A stretch of 64,000 nt of DNA from an uncultured Eggerthellaceae bacterium (GCA_910588205.1 CAJUQK010000001.1:124001-188000), one strand, 5' to 3'; shown: positions 9,586-19,145, counted from the stretch's first letter. Program-made: numbers and translations. The notes: generated by a model from the sequence alone, not told the origin.

Positions 9586-9963
9586 TCAGTATTCTTCGCC
9601 AATGCCTGCGGTCTTCTCGTAAGCAGCTTGACGCTGCTTCTCTGCATCAAGGTAGCGCCCGAGCTTCTCTGCGGCATCTACCGTATCATCTACGTGGAAG
9701 CGCAGTTCTGGCGCCTGCTTCCAATCCAACTTCTTCGCCATGAGAGAGCGGATATGGCCTTTGGCGGAATCAAGAGCAGCCTGCACCTCAGGGTAGCGAT
9801 CAGCCTCACAGGTGAAGTAGACGTCCGCATAGGCGCGATCATAGCTCACCTTGCAGCTGGTGATGGTGACCATCTCCAGGCGCGGATCGGATACATCGAA
9901 CAAGAGGATGCTGGAGATGACCTCGCGGGCTTGCTCATCTGCTTTGCGGTTTCCCTCTTTCAT
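9586..9963 (-). CDS. rbfA: 30S ribosome-binding factor A
   Basis: A 125-residue KH-fold assembly factor that binds the 30S subunit during 16S rRNA maturation. FDVSDPRLEMVTIT and the ELRFHVDDTVD region are typical. The ATG at 9963 has GAGGAGGTCGCATC upstream; seven codons further up are without a ribosome site. It lies 34 bases downstream of infB. Confidence 0.93.
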   Translation of the reverse strand: MKEGNRKADEQAREVISSILLFDVSDPRLEMVTITSCKVSYDRAYADVYFTCEADRYPEVQAALDSAKGHIRSLMAKKLDWKQAPELRFHVDDTVDAAEKLGRYLDAEKQRQAAYEKTAGIGEEY

Positions 9964-9997
9964 GATGCGACCTCCTCTATCCAAGGATGCTCGAGCG

Positions 9998-12724
9998 CTA
10001 TTCCGTGCGCTCGACTTCCTTGACAGTGTACCCCTCGATGGTGTCGCCTACCTTTATGTCTTGGAAACCTGTTATCCCGATGCCACATTCGTAGCCATGG
10101 GACACCGTCTTCACATCATCCTTGAAGCGGCGCAGAGAGGCGATGTCGCCCTCATAGACCACGGTACCGTCACGCACCACGCGCACCTTGTCGTCACGGG
10201 ATATCTCGCCTTCGAGCACGTAGCAACCGGCGATGAGGCCCACCTTCGGAACCTTGAAGGTCTCACGCACCTCGGCGATACCAGTATCCGCCTCCACGAT
10301 ATCCGGAGAGAGCAGGCCCACCCGTGCAGCGTTGATGTCCTCTATGGCCTGATAGATGACCCGGTAGAGGCGAACGTCCACCTTCTCCTTCTCGGCCTGC
10401 TGACGGGATTTGCCCGTGGGACGGACATTGAAGCCGATGATGATGGCATCTGATGCTGCGGCCAAAGTCACATCCGTCTCGGTGATGCCACCCACAGCCG
10501 AATGGACGATATTGATGCGCACCTCGGATTGATCCATCTTCTCGAACGCATCCCGGAGGGCTTCGATGGAGCCTTGGACATCCGCCTTGATGATGAGGTT
10601 CAAGTCGGTCTGCTTACCCTCCTCGATGCGGCTGAACAGGTCATCTAGGCTCATATGGGAAGTGTGCTGCTGTTCGGCCAAGCGCTCACGCAGAGCACGC
10701 TCCTCCGCTAGCTTGCGGGCATCGCGCTCGTCTTCGAAGACACGGAACTCATCGCCCGCCACCGGCACGGAGTTCAGGCCCAGGATCTCCACCGGATCAG
10801 AGGGCAGCGCCTCATCCACGTGGTTGCCGCGCGGGTCCACCAGGGCGCGCACATGGCCATAGGAGGTACCTGCCACCACGGCATCTCCGGGATGGAGGGT
10901 GCCTCGCTGGACGAGCACGGTGGCTACAGGACCGCGGCCCTTGTCCAGATTCGCCTCGATGACGAAGCCTGATGCCAATGCATCCGGGTTGGCCTTCAGC
11001 TCAAGCACATCTGCCTGGAGGATGATGGTCTCCAGCAGGTCATCTATATGGAGCCCCTTCTTGGCAGATACGTTGACGAACATATTGGAGCCGCCCCACT
11101 CCTCAGGGATGACCTCGTATTCGGTCAGCTCCTGACGCACGCGGTCAGGGTTGGCTCCATCCTTATCGATCTTGTTCACGGCCACCACGATGGGCACATT
11201 GGCCGCCTTCGCATGGTTGATGGCCTCGATGGTCTGGGGCATCACACCGTCATCAGCAGCTACCACCAGCACGATGACATCGGTCACCTGAGCACCGCGG
11301 GCACGCATGGCGGTGAATGCCTCATGGCCTGGCGTATCGATGAAGGTGATCTGGCGACCATTGATATCCACCACCGATGCGCCGATGTGCTGGGTGATGC
11401 CACCAGCTTCGCTGGCCACTACACCGGTGTCACGGATGGCATCCAGCAAAGAGGTCTTGCCGTGGTCGACGTGACCCATGACAGTGACCACCGGCGGACG
11501 GGGCTTCAGATCATCCTCGGTGTCGTTGTAGACGACGACGTACTCCTCTTCAGGAGAGACCACGCGCACCTTGCGGCCCATATCATCGGCCACGATCTCT
11601 ATCAGATCATCGCTCATGGATTGGGTGACGGTGAGAGCCTGCCCCAACATGAAGAGCCGTTTGATGATGTCATTGGGCTGAACGCCCAGAAGCTCGGCCA
11701 GCTTGCCGACGGTTGCGCCTTGGGGCACCTCTACTACGGAATCATCCAGCACCAAAGTAGGATCTATGCCGCGCTCGATCGCTTGGGCTTCTGCCCGCTC
11801 CCGGGCCTCGGCTTCGCGCTTCTGCTTGCGCTTCTTGCGCCTTCCCTCCCCCTCGCTGTTGCCCGCTGCGGCTGCTACGGCAGCTCGGGCCTCAGCCAGC
11901 ACCTTGTCACGCTGGAGCTGTTCGGCCTGAACGGCCATCTGGGCGTAGCGGTCTTCGCCTTGAGCCCCTTGGGATTCCAGCTCGGGAACGCTCTGATGCT
12001 TGCTCTTCTTCCCCTTCTTGCCCTTGGGAGCCGTTGCTGCGTGGTTGGCTTCCTTCTGGGCTTGGATGCGGGCTTGCTCGGATTCGATCTGCGACAAGAG
12101 TGAGCTGAATTTCGCCTGAGCTGGTTGGGCTGTGGCGGCGGGCGCAGCTTTCGCAGGCTTCTCCTCCGGTTGGGCCTTGGCACTCTTCTGATTGCGGTGG
12201 CGCAGCTTCTCTTCGATGGCCTGCTTCTTGGCCACTTCAGCCGCGCGCTTCTCGGCGGCGGCGCGGGCCTTGGCTTCGGCCTTCTCGCGCTCTACCCGCT
12301 TCTTCTCGTTCTCTATCTGCGAAGCTAGGCTCTCGAATCCAGAGGCTTTCGTCTCGATCTTCTTGACAACCTTATCCTTCGCCGCGGGAGCGCTCTCTGA
12401 GGATTCGCCGCGGGCTTCCTTGGCCGCCTTGCGCTCAGCCAGCTCCTTTTCCACAGCTGCCTTGCGCTCTGCTTCCTCTTTCGCCTTCTCGGCTTCGACC
12501 TTCTTCTGCTCCTCTTCGATGGCCGCCCGCTCTTCGTCTTTCAGATCCCCCGAGCGTTGGAGGACCTCCGGCTCGAAGGTCTCACGGATCTTCGCGATAT
12601 CCTCATCAGACAGGATGGAGGCATGGGATTTCGCAGCGATCCCGTTATCGCGAAGACGCGTGAGCATCTCCTTGCTCGTGAGCTCATATTCCTTTGCTAG
12701 TTCATGTACTCGCATTCCAGCCAT
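9998..12724 (-). CDS. infB: translation initiation factor IF-2
   Basis: A 908-residue IF-2, the GTPase that brings initiator tRNA to the 30S subunit. An IF2_N domain occupies residues 1-50; residues ~55-310 are a highly charged Lys/Glu/Ala-rich linker; a second IF2_N-like domain covers ~325-385; the G domain has GHVDHGKT (417-424), DTPGH (463-467) and NKID (517-520); domains II-IV follow. The ATG at 12724 directly abuts the ylxR stop (TAG ATG), with GAGGGATG upstream. The long linker resembles actinobacterial IF-2 rather than the short Firmicutes form. Confidence 0.97.
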   Translation of the reverse strand: MAGMRVHELAKEYELTSKEMLTRLRDNGIAAKSHASILSDEDIAKIRETFEPEVLQRSGDLKDEERAAIEEEQKKVEAEKAKEEAERKAAVEKELAERKAAKEARGESSESAPAAKDKVVKKIETKASGFESLASQIENEKKRVEREKAEAKARAAAEKRAAEVAKKQAIEEKLRHRNQKSAKAQPEEKPAKAAPAATAQPAQAKFSSLLSQIESEQARIQAQKEANHAATAPKGKKGKKSKHQSVPELESQGAQGEDRYAQMAVQAEQLQRDKVLAEARAAVAAAAGNSEGEGRRKKRKQKREAEARERAEAQAIERGIDPTLVLDDSVVEVPQGATVGKLAELLGVQPNDIIKRLFMLGQALTVTQSMSDDLIEIVADDMGRKVRVVSPEEEYVVVYNDTEDDLKPRPPVVTVMGHVDHGKTSLLDAIRDTGVVASEAGGITQHIGASVVDINGRQITFIDTPGHEAFTAMRARGAQVTDVIVLVVAADDGVMPQTIEAINHAKAANVPIVVAVNKIDKDGANPDRVRQELTEYEVIPEEWGGSNMFVNVSAKKGLHIDDLLETIILQADVLELKANPDALASGFVIEANLDKGRGPVATVLVQRGTLHPGDAVVAGTSYGHVRALVDPRGNHVDEALPSDPVEILGLNSVPVAGDEFRVFEDERDARKLAEERALRERLAEQQHTSHMSLDDLFSRIEEGKQTDLNLIIKADVQGSIEALRDAFEKMDQSEVRINIVHSAVGGITETDVTLAAASDAIIIGFNVRPTGKSRQQAEKEKVDVRLYRVIYQAIEDINAARVGLLSPDIVEADTGIAEVRETFKVPKVGLIAGCYVLEGEISRDDKVRVVRDGTVVYEGDIASLRRFKDDVKTVSHGYECGIGITGFQDIKVGDTIEGYTVKEVERTE

Positions 12725-13009
12725 CTAGCATCCCTCGCATCCGTGAACCTCAGCGTGAACCGCTTCTCTCAGATCCCTCAGTATCTCTTCTTGCGTTCTC
12801 TGGTCTATCTTGCAGCGCAGCGCCGCTGACAGCCGACGAGCGGCTGAAGCGGTATCAAGGCAGTCCACTGAGCATACATAGGCGCCTCGACCCGGCCCTC
12901 TGCCCGTCTGGTCAAGGGCTGCCTTGCCGAGACTGTCCCGGTAGATCCGATGCAGTGACCCCTTAGGGGCGATCCTCCTGCAACCTATGCATGTTCTCTC
13001 ACGCCTCAA
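12725..13009 (-). CDS. ylxR: YlxR (DUF448) family RNA-binding protein
   Basis: A 94-residue protein with the family opening RTCIGCRRIAPKGSLHRI and the motif GRGPGRGAYVCSVDCL. YlxR-fold proteins bind RNA, and in Bacillus the homologue modulates RNase P; the role here is inferred from family and location between nusA and infB. The start is a TTG at 13009, with GGAAGG six to seven bases upstream. Four cysteines (CIGC, and C in VCSVDC) are present. Confidence 0.88.
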   Translation of the reverse strand: MRRERTCIGCRRIAPKGSLHRIYRDSLGKAALDQTGRGPGRGAYVCSVDCLDTASAARRLSAALRCKIDQRTQEEILRDLREAVHAEVHGCEGC

Positions 13010-13042
13010 ACGCGTACCTTCCGTTCGGTCATCCGAAACCTG

Positions 13043-14281
13043 CTAGCCCTCATCGCACGCTGCATGGACACCGCAATAGCGGGAACCCTCGCGAGCATGG
13101 TTGCGGCACCGCGTGCCGTCTTCGCTGACGTAGCTGCAGAAATCGTCATCGAAGGTCTCATCGTCATCGATCAGGCTATCGTTACCCTCCAGGGGCTCCC
13201 CCTGGAAGCTGGCGGATTTGATGTCTATGTGCCAGCCGGTGAGCCGAGCGGCCAAACGGGCGTTCTGTCCCTCTTTGCCGATGGCCAAAGAGAGCTGATC
13301 GTCCGGCACGATGACCGTAGCATAGTTGTTGTCCGGATCGATGGAGACATGGGACACCCGGGCCGGAGATAGGGCGTTGGCCACGTAGGTGGCTGGGTCA
13401 TCGCTCCACTGGATGACATCCACGCGCTCGTTGCGCAGCTCCTCTACCACCATGCGCACGCGCGATCCCTTCGGACCAACGCAGGCGCCTACGGGGTCAA
13501 GATTAGGCTCTCGGGAGGCCACAGCCACCTTGGAGCGGGCTCCGGGCTCTCGAGCAATGGATTTGATCTCCACGATGCCGTCGTAGATCTCAGGCACCTC
13601 TATCTCGAAGAGGCGGCGAATCAGATCAGGGTGCGTACGTGAGACGATGATAGTGGGACGGGATTGCTCTCCCCGCGCCCGCGTTTGCTCACCCGATGGG
13701 TCCCGCACGTCTATGATGAGCACCTTCAGACGCTGGTTGTGGCGATAGTGCTCATTGGAGGGCCGTTCGTTGCGCTCAGCGGGGTTGCGCTTGGTGTCGT
13801 AGTGAGGCAGCTCCGCCTCGACGCCATCACGGATCTTGATGATGGTGAAATCCTGGGTCCCCTGGAGCACCGTGCCGGTGATGAGGTCCCCCACTCGATC
13901 GGAGAACTCCTCATAGATGGACTTGCGGGCAGCATCGCGTACGATGGAGGAGATGACGCTCTTGGCGTTCTGGGCAGCGATGCGGCTGATGTCACCCGGG
14001 GTCACATCCCGCTCTTCGAACTCAGAGTAGATATGCTCCTCGAGCCCCGTCTCAGGGTCGATCCGGACCTCGGGCTCCCCTACCGGGACCAACTCGTAGA
14101 CGTAGATCTTGCCCGTCTGGCGATCGATGGTCACCCGGGCATCATGATCCAGGTCCAAGATGCGCTCATAACTGCGCGCCAGAGAATCCTCCAGGCGTTC
14201 GATGATATAGAACTCGTCGATCTTGCGCTCGTGCGCAAGCATCTGTAGCGCTTCGATCAAAGAGTATTCTTCGTCTGCCAT
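13043..14281 (-). CDS. nusA: transcription termination/antitermination protein NusA with a Cys/His tail
   Basis: A 412-residue NusA: RNA-polymerase-binding N-terminal domain (1-~130), S1 domain (~135-215), and two KH domains with VGACVGPKGSRVRMVVEEL and LSLAIGKEGQNARLAARLTG. It controls pausing, termination and antitermination. Instead of the acidic repeats of E. coli NusA it ends in a short Cys/His module: C382, C392, H395, C403, H406, with SEDGTRCRNHAREGSRYCG in between, which resembles small zinc knuckles found at protein tails (DUF5763-like). The ATG follows GAAGGGAGCTTGGAAAG. Gene order rimP-nusA-ylxR-infB is the classic one. Confidence 0.95.
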   Translation of the reverse strand: MADEEYSLIEALQMLAHERKIDEFYIIERLEDSLARSYERILDLDHDARVTIDRQTGKIYVYELVPVGEPEVRIDPETGLEEHIYSEFEERDVTPGDISRIAAQNAKSVISSIVRDAARKSIYEEFSDRVGDLITGTVLQGTQDFTIIKIRDGVEAELPHYDTKRNPAERNERPSNEHYRHNQRLKVLIIDVRDPSGEQTRARGEQSRPTIIVSRTHPDLIRRLFEIEVPEIYDGIVEIKSIAREPGARSKVAVASREPNLDPVGACVGPKGSRVRMVVEELRNERVDVIQWSDDPATYVANALSPARVSHVSIDPDNNYATVIVPDDQLSLAIGKEGQNARLAARLTGWHIDIKSASFQGEPLEGNDSLIDDDETFDDDFCSYVSEDGTRCRNHAREGSRYCGVHAACDEG

Positions 14282-14299
14282 CTTTCCAAGCTCCCTTCG

Positions 14300-14764
14300 C
14301 TAGAACTCAACGGTTCCGATGATGTTCGCTTTGCTCATATCCCCTAAGGGCACGTTGACATCTCCGTCATCCATGCCGATGGTCACCTGTTCGCCTTCTA
14401 CGGACTTGAGGATGCCCGTGAAGCTCTTGCGACCGTCCAGGGCGCGTACGGTCTTCAACTTCACCTTCTGGCCCACCGCAGCCTGGAAGTGCTCCCGGGT
14501 ACGCAGCGGGCGGTCTATGCCAGGAGAGGAGACTTCCAGCACATAGGCACCGGGGAACGGATCCAGCTCATCCATGAGCGCTCCGATCCAGGCCTGCGCC
14601 TCGGTGAGCTCATTGAAGGTCACGCCCTCGTCCGTGTCTATGTAGACACGGACCGTAGGTGACTTCTTGGCACCGGTCACCTCCAGCGTCACCACCTCTA
14701 TGCCATGATCGACCGCTAGGGCCTCGATGGCATCCAGCAGGTTCTGTTCCTTCTGCGTGAGCAT
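14300..14764 (-). CDS. rimP: ribosome maturation factor RimP
   Basis: A 154-residue RimP, required for 30S maturation. It shows the family core YVLEVSSPGIDRPLRTREHF, followed by the C-terminal SH3-like domain. The ATG at 14764 is preceded by GAGGAGACC. The open frame continues upstream for 74 codons, but that stretch contains a promoter and a terminator hairpin and is not coding. It is the first gene of an eight-gene operon (rimP-nusA-ylxR-infB-rbfA-nrnA-truB-ribF). Confidence 0.93.
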   Translation of the reverse strand: MLTQKEQNLLDAIEALAVDHGIEVVTLEVTGAKKSPTVRVYIDTDEGVTFNELTEAQAWIGALMDELDPFPGAYVLEVSSPGIDRPLRTREHFQAAVGQKVKLKTVRALDGRKSFTGILKSVEGEQVTIGMDDGDVNVPLGDMSKANIIGTVEF

Positions 14765-14804
14765 GGTCTCCTCGTCTTCGCTCCCGAACCATTCCCTATT
14801 GCAT

Positions 14805-14833
14805 AAAAAAAGCGGGTCCGGTGGCCCACTTTT
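14805..14833 (-). terminator. intrinsic terminator in the rimP-nusA operon leader (candidate attenuator)
   Basis: Read leftward, AAAAGTGGGCC, loop ACC, then GGACCCGCTTTT form an ~11-bp stem with one bulged A, followed immediately by a run of seven T. It ends about 40 bases before the rimP ATG and lies downstream of a good promoter, so transcripts of the operon must pass through it. On the plus strand the same hairpin has only a short T-run (TTTTCT). Confidence 0.75.
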
Positions 14834-14876
14834 CTCAAACATTGCGAAAAGTTCAGTTGAATACGTAGCGCGTGGG

Positions 14877-14905
14877 ATATTACCATACCTGGGAACGTAG
14901 CGCAA
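14877..14905 (-). promoter_or_regulatory. sigma-70 promoter of the rimP-nusA-infB operon
   Basis: On the minus strand TTGCGC (14900-14905), a 17-base spacer and TATGG-preceded TAATAT (14877-14882) form a strong sigma-70 match. Predicted start of transcription is near 14870, giving a leader of about 105 bases that contains the terminator hairpin. Confidence 0.7.
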
Positions 14906-14924
14906 AGCGAAGGAAGGGATCCGC

Positions 14925-15338
14925 TTGAAGAAGCTCATCGCACAGCTCATGAAGTTCGGCGTGGTAGGGGTCATCGCCTTCATCATCGACTACGGGCTCA
15001 TGGTGCTCTTGACCGAGGTCTTCGGCATCGACTACTTGGTGAGCGCAACGGTCTCCTTCACCGTTTCCGTGATCTTCAACTACATCGCATCCATGCGCTA
15101 CGTCTTCCGTCATCGGGAGGGCATGTCGAAGCGACGTGAGTTCATCATCTTCGTCACCCTCTCAGTGCTGGGACTCCTCATCAACGACCTCATCATGTGG
15201 GTGGGCACCGGCCTTTGGGGCATCAGCTATCTCATCACCAAGATCGTGGCCACGGTGATCGTGATGGTTTGGAACTTCGTCACCCGCAAGCGGTTCCTCG
15301 ACGCCGACGACGAGCCCATCGCAGACGATCTGGTGTAA
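14925..15338 (+). CDS. GtrA family small membrane protein
   Basis: A 137-residue protein of four predicted transmembrane helices, starting LMKFGVVGVIAFIIDYGLMV, with NYIASMRYVF between helices 2 and 3 as in the GtrA family. GtrA-type proteins are thought to flip lipid-linked sugars or to assist polysaccharide export; substrate unknown. The start is a TTG at 14925 with AAGGAAGGGATCCGC upstream. It is divergent from rimP (their control regions overlap) and 69 bases before the ligase gene. Confidence 0.82.
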   Translation: MKKLIAQLMKFGVVGVIAFIIDYGLMVLLTEVFGIDYLVSATVSFTVSVIFNYIASMRYVFRHREGMSKRREFIIFVTLSVLGLLINDLIMWVGTGLWGISYLITKIVATVIVMVWNFVTRKRFLDADDEPIADDLV

Positions 15339-15407
15339 TGTGCTATCTTCTCGCCCGAGGGCGAGAGCCAAAGAGAATCCGAGCAAGCGAAGGAATGAGC
15401 ACGGCCT

Positions 15408-16745
15408 ATGCGCAAGACCATCCCCTATGATCAGAAGTACTACGACCCTGAGATAGAGTGCATGCCCCGATCAGAGCTGGAGCAGATGCAGCTGGATCGC
15501 CTCAAGGCCATGCTCTCCTATGCCTACGAGAACACGGTCTACTACAAGCGCTCCTTCGATGAGGCGGGTGTGAGGCCTGAGGATGTGCAGACGCTCTCTG
15601 ACATCCAGAAGCTGCCGTTCATCGATAAGAAGACCGAGCGGGATACCCAGCATGTGGGGAGCTTCTTCGGAGAGATGTGCTCTGTGCCTGAAGAGGACGT
15701 GGTGTTCATGGCCACCTCTTCGGGATCCACGGGCGTGCCAACGGTGAGCCCCTTCACCCAAGAGGATTTCGATCTATGGCAAGACACCGAGGCCCGGCTG
15801 TTCTGGCAAGCGGGCATGCGCCCCTCCGACCGCTACGTCCATGGGCTCAACTTCGCCCTCTACGTGGGCGGCCCGGATGTCATCGGTGCCCAGCGCCTGG
15901 GAGCTCTGGCCATTTGGGTGGGCGCGGTACCCTCTGACCGCTTGCTGTTCGTACTGAAGCAATACCAGCCTACCGTCATCTGGACCAGCCCCTCCTACGC
16001 TTGGCAGCTGGGTGAGAAAGCGAAGGAGAAGGGCTTCGACCCGAAGACGGACTTCTCCATCCACACCATCATCGTTGCCGGTGAGCCAGGCGGCTCCATC
16101 CCCTCTACCCGGGCTGCCATCGAGGAGCTCTGGGGTGCGAAGGTGGTGGACTTCTTCGGTCTGTCAGACATCTACGGCGCCTGCGCCGCGGCCTGCGAAG
16201 CCCGAGATGGGCTGCATATCGTGGAGGATCAGATCCTGGTGGAGACGGTAGACCCCCATACCGGCGAGGTCTTGGAACCAGGAGAGCTGGGAGAGCTGGT
16301 CTACACCACCCTCATGAAGAAGGCGCGTCCCATGATCCGCTTCCGCACCGGAGACATAGGCTACGTATCCAACGAGCCTTGCCAGTGCGGGCGCACCTTG
16401 GCACGTATCCATATCACCGGGCGAAAGGATGAGATGTTCATCGTGGGAGCCGTGAACGTGTTCCCCACCGATATCGAATACGTGGTGCGGGCGGAGAAGG
16501 GCCTCACGGGCGAATACTCCATCCGCGTCTATACCGAGGACTTCACCACACGCTACGAAGTATCCGTAGAGCGCGCCCAGGGCTCTGAGGAACCCTATGA
16601 TGAAGTGGCCCGACGAGTGGAAGGGGCGCTCAAGACCCACACCGGCGTACGCCCGGCGAAGGTGATCGTCCATGACGCAGGCAAGCTGGGCACTTCCAGC
16701 GAACACAAGGCATCTCGATTCATCGATGAGAGGACGGATAAGTGA
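15408..16745 (+). CDS. phenylacetate-CoA ligase (PaaK) family AMP-forming ligase
   Basis: A 445-residue adenylate-forming enzyme of the PaaK branch. The ATP-binding P-loop is TSSGSTGVPT, the adenine/acid-binding motif DFFGLSDIYG, the RTGDIG motif follows, and the C-terminal swivel domain (AMP-binding_C_2) begins near GRKDEMFIVGAVNVFP. Relatives activate aryl acids (phenylacetate, indoleacetate and others) as CoA thioesters. In anaerobes these enzymes often recycle aryl acids from aromatic amino acids; the actual acid is not readable. A CQCG pair lies before the hinge. The stop overlaps the start of the following LysR-like gene (TGATG), implying coupled expression. Confidence 0.87.
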   Translation: MRKTIPYDQKYYDPEIECMPRSELEQMQLDRLKAMLSYAYENTVYYKRSFDEAGVRPEDVQTLSDIQKLPFIDKKTERDTQHVGSFFGEMCSVPEEDVVFMATSSGSTGVPTVSPFTQEDFDLWQDTEARLFWQAGMRPSDRYVHGLNFALYVGGPDVIGAQRLGALAIWVGAVPSDRLLFVLKQYQPTVIWTSPSYAWQLGEKAKEKGFDPKTDFSIHTIIVAGEPGGSIPSTRAAIEELWGAKVVDFFGLSDIYGACAAACEARDGLHIVEDQILVETVDPHTGEVLEPGELGELVYTTLMKKARPMIRFRTGDIGYVSNEPCQCGRTLARIHITGRKDEMFIVGAVNVFPTDIEYVVRAEKGLTGEYSIRVYTEDFTTRYEVSVERAQGSEEPYDEVARRVEGALKTHTGVRPAKVIVHDAGKLGTSSEHKASRFIDERTDK

Positions 16746-17398
16746 TGGCCAAGGCATTCTCTATATCAGGACAGCACTACCTCTTCGATGTGCAGACCTT
16801 CGCCCAGGTGGTCTTAGCGACAGGCGGAGACGGGTTCCACTACCAGCTCTTCGACCGCACTACCCAAGGGGTGATGGAGGACGTGGTCACAGGCCGATGC
16901 GATCTGGGAGTGCTGGTGAAGACCACTGAGAACACAGGAGAACTGGAAGCGGAGCTGGAGGCCTCAGGACTGGAGTTCCACTTTCTGAGCGAAAGCGCAC
17001 CCCGTATCGCCCTGCCCGCCAGCCACCCTATGGTGAATGCCGATGAGCTTACCTTGGAGGCCATGGCGGATTACCCCTATATCTACTTCTATCAGGGCGA
17101 AGATGCACCGGTGCACCTTCATGAGGAAGCCCTGGCAGCCATACCGCGATCCAAGACCATCGCTTGTACCGACCGGGCTAGCCTCTCTGAGTTGATCGTG
17201 GCATTGAACGGCTATACCGTGACCAGCGGCATCCTTGTGGGTATCTCAGACGGATCGCTCTTGAAGACGGTGCCGCTCAAGACTGATGTGAGACTGCAGC
17301 TAGGCTACATCACCCGCGCTGATGCTCAGCTGGATGCCATGGAGGCGCGTTTCGTGGAGAAGCTCTCCCAGAACCTCGAGCGCTACGCTCACCTCTAG
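16745..17398 (+). CDS. stand-alone LysR-type substrate-binding domain protein (no DNA-binding domain)
   Basis: A 217-residue protein with the layout of a LysR effector-binding domain: two alpha/beta lobes, with MEDVVTGRCDLGVLV corresponding to the family's 'G-x-D-L-G/A' segment and IALPASHPMV to the 'h-x-HPL' segment. The helix-turn-helix that should precede it is missing; no such motif is encoded in the upstream frame. No signal peptide is seen, so it is not an obvious periplasmic binding protein. The ATG at 16745 overlaps the ligase stop (TGATG). It may sense the aryl substrate or product of the ligase, or be a remnant of a regulator; that is inference. Confidence 0.65.
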   Translation: MAKAFSISGQHYLFDVQTFAQVVLATGGDGFHYQLFDRTTQGVMEDVVTGRCDLGVLVKTTENTGELEAELEASGLEFHFLSESAPRIALPASHPMVNADELTLEAMADYPYIYFYQGEDAPVHLHEEALAAIPRSKTIACTDRASLSELIVALNGYTVTSGILVGISDGSLLKTVPLKTDVRLQLGYITRADAQLDAMEARFVEKLSQNLERYAHL

Positions 17399-17413
17399 GT
17401 TCTCAAGCGCTCT

Positions 17414-18934
17414 TTAGCGCTTGTCTGACAGCAGACGATTCAACGCGTTCAGATAGGCTTTTGTGGAGGACACGATGATGTCCCCATCGGCTCCACGGCC
17501 TGTGTATATATCCCCATTGGCTGCCTTCACGCGTACGGTCACCTCACCCAAGGCATCTATGCCTCGCGTGACCGATTGCACGGAATACTCCAATAGGTCA
17601 TTCTGGCAGCCAATGACCTGATCCACAGCCTTGTAGACCGCATCCACAGGACCCGTGCCCCAATCGCAGACGGTGATGGGGTCCCCTTCGGGACCACGCA
17701 CCGTAAGGGTTGCTGTGGGCTTCAGAGGGAAGCCGCAGCTGATCTGGATGCTCTCCAGGCTATAGAGCGCATCCGCCTCACGGCTCCGCTCGTTGACGAG
17801 GCTCTCCAGATCTTCGTCGTAGACTTCCTTCTTCTTATCTGCGAGGTTGAGGAATGCCTCGTAGATCTCATCCAGCTTCTGGGGCTCGAATTCGTAACCC
17901 AGCTCCTCCAGCCGGTGCTTGAGAGCCGCATGCCCCGACCGAGCCGTGAGCACGATCTGGCTGGAACCGGCCCCCACGTCGGCTGGGTCTATGATCTCAT
18001 AGGTGTCGCGCTTCTTGAGTACACCGTCTTGATGGATGCCGGAGGAATGGGCGAAGGCATTCGCACCGACGATGGATTTGTTCGCCTGAACATTCATGCC
18101 CGTGATAGAAGACACCAAACGAGATGCCTTCACGAATTCTCGGGTGTTCACCTCTGTATGAGCATCCAGCTCTTCCCCATGCATCTTGATGGCCATGACC
18201 ACTTCTTCCATAGCCGTATTGCCAGCCCGCTCCCCCAGACCGTTGATGGTGCATTCGATCTGACGAGCACCATTGGCAACACCAGCAAGGGCCAAAGCAG
18301 TAGCCATGCCTAGATCATTGTGACAGTGAACAGCGATGGTCACATCTTCGATGCCGCGTACGTTATCCACAAGGTATTTGATGCGACGACCGAACTCCTC
18401 TGGTAGCGAATAGCCCGTAGTATCAGGGATATTCACCACCGTAGCTCCGGCGTCCACGACAGCCTGGATGACGCGTACCAGAAAATCGTAATCGGACCGG
18501 CCGGCATCCTCAGCATAGAACTGCACATCATCCACGTAGCGCTTGGCGCATTGAACGCACTCCACCGCCCGCTTGACGCATTCGTCGGGGGTGATGCGCA
18601 GCTTATCGCGCAAATGGCTCTCCGACACGCCGATGCCCGTATGGATGCGCGGGCGCTTCGCGAATTTGAGCGCATCAGCGGCGCAGAGGATGTCCTTCTC
18701 AATGGCCCGAGTGAGTGCACAGACCACAGCGTCGTAGCCTACTAGTTGGGATATCTTGCGTACGCTCTCGAAGTCTCCCGGGCTGGAGATAGGAAAACCG
18801 GCTTCGATGACATCCACGTTCATGCGCAGAAGCTCACGGGTGATGACCAGCTTCTCTTCTGTATTCATAGACGCACCAGGAGATTGCTCCCCGTCGCGCA
18901 ACGTGGTGTCGAAGATATCGATCTTCCTTGTCAT
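17414..18934 (-). CDS. leuA: 2-isopropylmalate synthase
   Basis: A 506-residue LeuA catalysing the first committed step of leucine synthesis (acetyl-CoA + 2-oxoisovalerate). [15 protein letters not shown] and the metal-binding [17 protein letters not shown] are the DRE-TIM metallolyase signatures, and [12 protein letters not shown] is also conserved. The C-terminal LeuA dimer/allosteric domain (from ~residue 385) is present, so feedback inhibition by leucine is likely. The ATG at 18934 follows AAAGGACCCAAG. Homocitrate or citramalate synthases are close relatives but the length and domain set favour LeuA. It is alone on its transcript; it converges with the LysR-like gene. Confidence 0.93.
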   Translation of the reverse strand: MTRKIDIFDTTLRDGEQSPGASMNTEEKLVITRELLRMNVDVIEAGFPISSPGDFESVRKISQLVGYDAVVCALTRAIEKDILCAADALKFAKRPRIHTGIGVSESHLRDKLRITPDECVKRAVECVQCAKRYVDDVQFYAEDAGRSDYDFLVRVIQAVVDAGATVVNIPDTTGYSLPEEFGRRIKYLVDNVRGIEDVTIAVHCHNDLGMATALALAGVANGARQIECTINGLGERAGNTAMEEVVMAIKMHGEELDAHTEVNTREFVKASRLVSSITGMNVQANKSIVGANAFAHSSGIHQDGVLKKRDTYEIIDPADVGAGSSQIVLTARSGHAALKHRLEELGYEFEPQKLDEIYEAFLNLADKKKEVYDEDLESLVNERSREADALYSLESIQISCGFPLKPTATLTVRGPEGDPITVCDWGTGPVDAVYKAVDQVIGCQNDLLEYSVQSVTRGIDALGEVTVRVKAANGDIYTGRGADGDIIVSSTKAYLNALNRLLSDKR

Positions 18935-18973
18935 CTTGGGTCCTTTCGTGAAGCTTTGAGATGATCGCTTCCC

Positions 18974-19002
18974 GTTATACGCCAAGGACAGCGCCCCTGC
19001 AA
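18974..19002 (-). promoter_or_regulatory. sigma-70 promoter of leuA
   Basis: On the minus strand TTGCAG (18997-19002), 17 bases, TATAAC (18974-18979). Predicted transcripts begin near 18967, leaving a short leader of about 33 bases before the ATG, with no room for a leader peptide or T-box. Confidence 0.65.
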
Positions 19003-19145
19003 GAGGAAAAGCTCAGATGAACGGCGTAGAGCCTACAAGGCCCCTTGGCATGACACGCGAAACGCGTCAGGGGACCGCGTGCAATATCTTCATTGCGGCA
19101 CCCGCCGGGTAGCCTGACGTACCGGGCTATCCCAGGTGCAACAGC

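Noticed and set aside
11048-12103. Plus-strand open frame opposite infB
   Set aside because: Antisense shadow of the IF-2 G domain and linker.
14765-14986. Extended N-terminus of RimP (74 codons)
   Set aside because: The stretch carries a promoter and an intrinsic terminator, and a strong Shine-Dalgarno precedes the internal ATG at 14764.
19040-19140. T-box leader for leuA (GGGTGCCGC resembling the T-box)
   Set aside because: It lies upstream of the leuA promoter, lacks two bases of the AGGGTGGNACCGCG core, and no stem I or specifier loop is visible.
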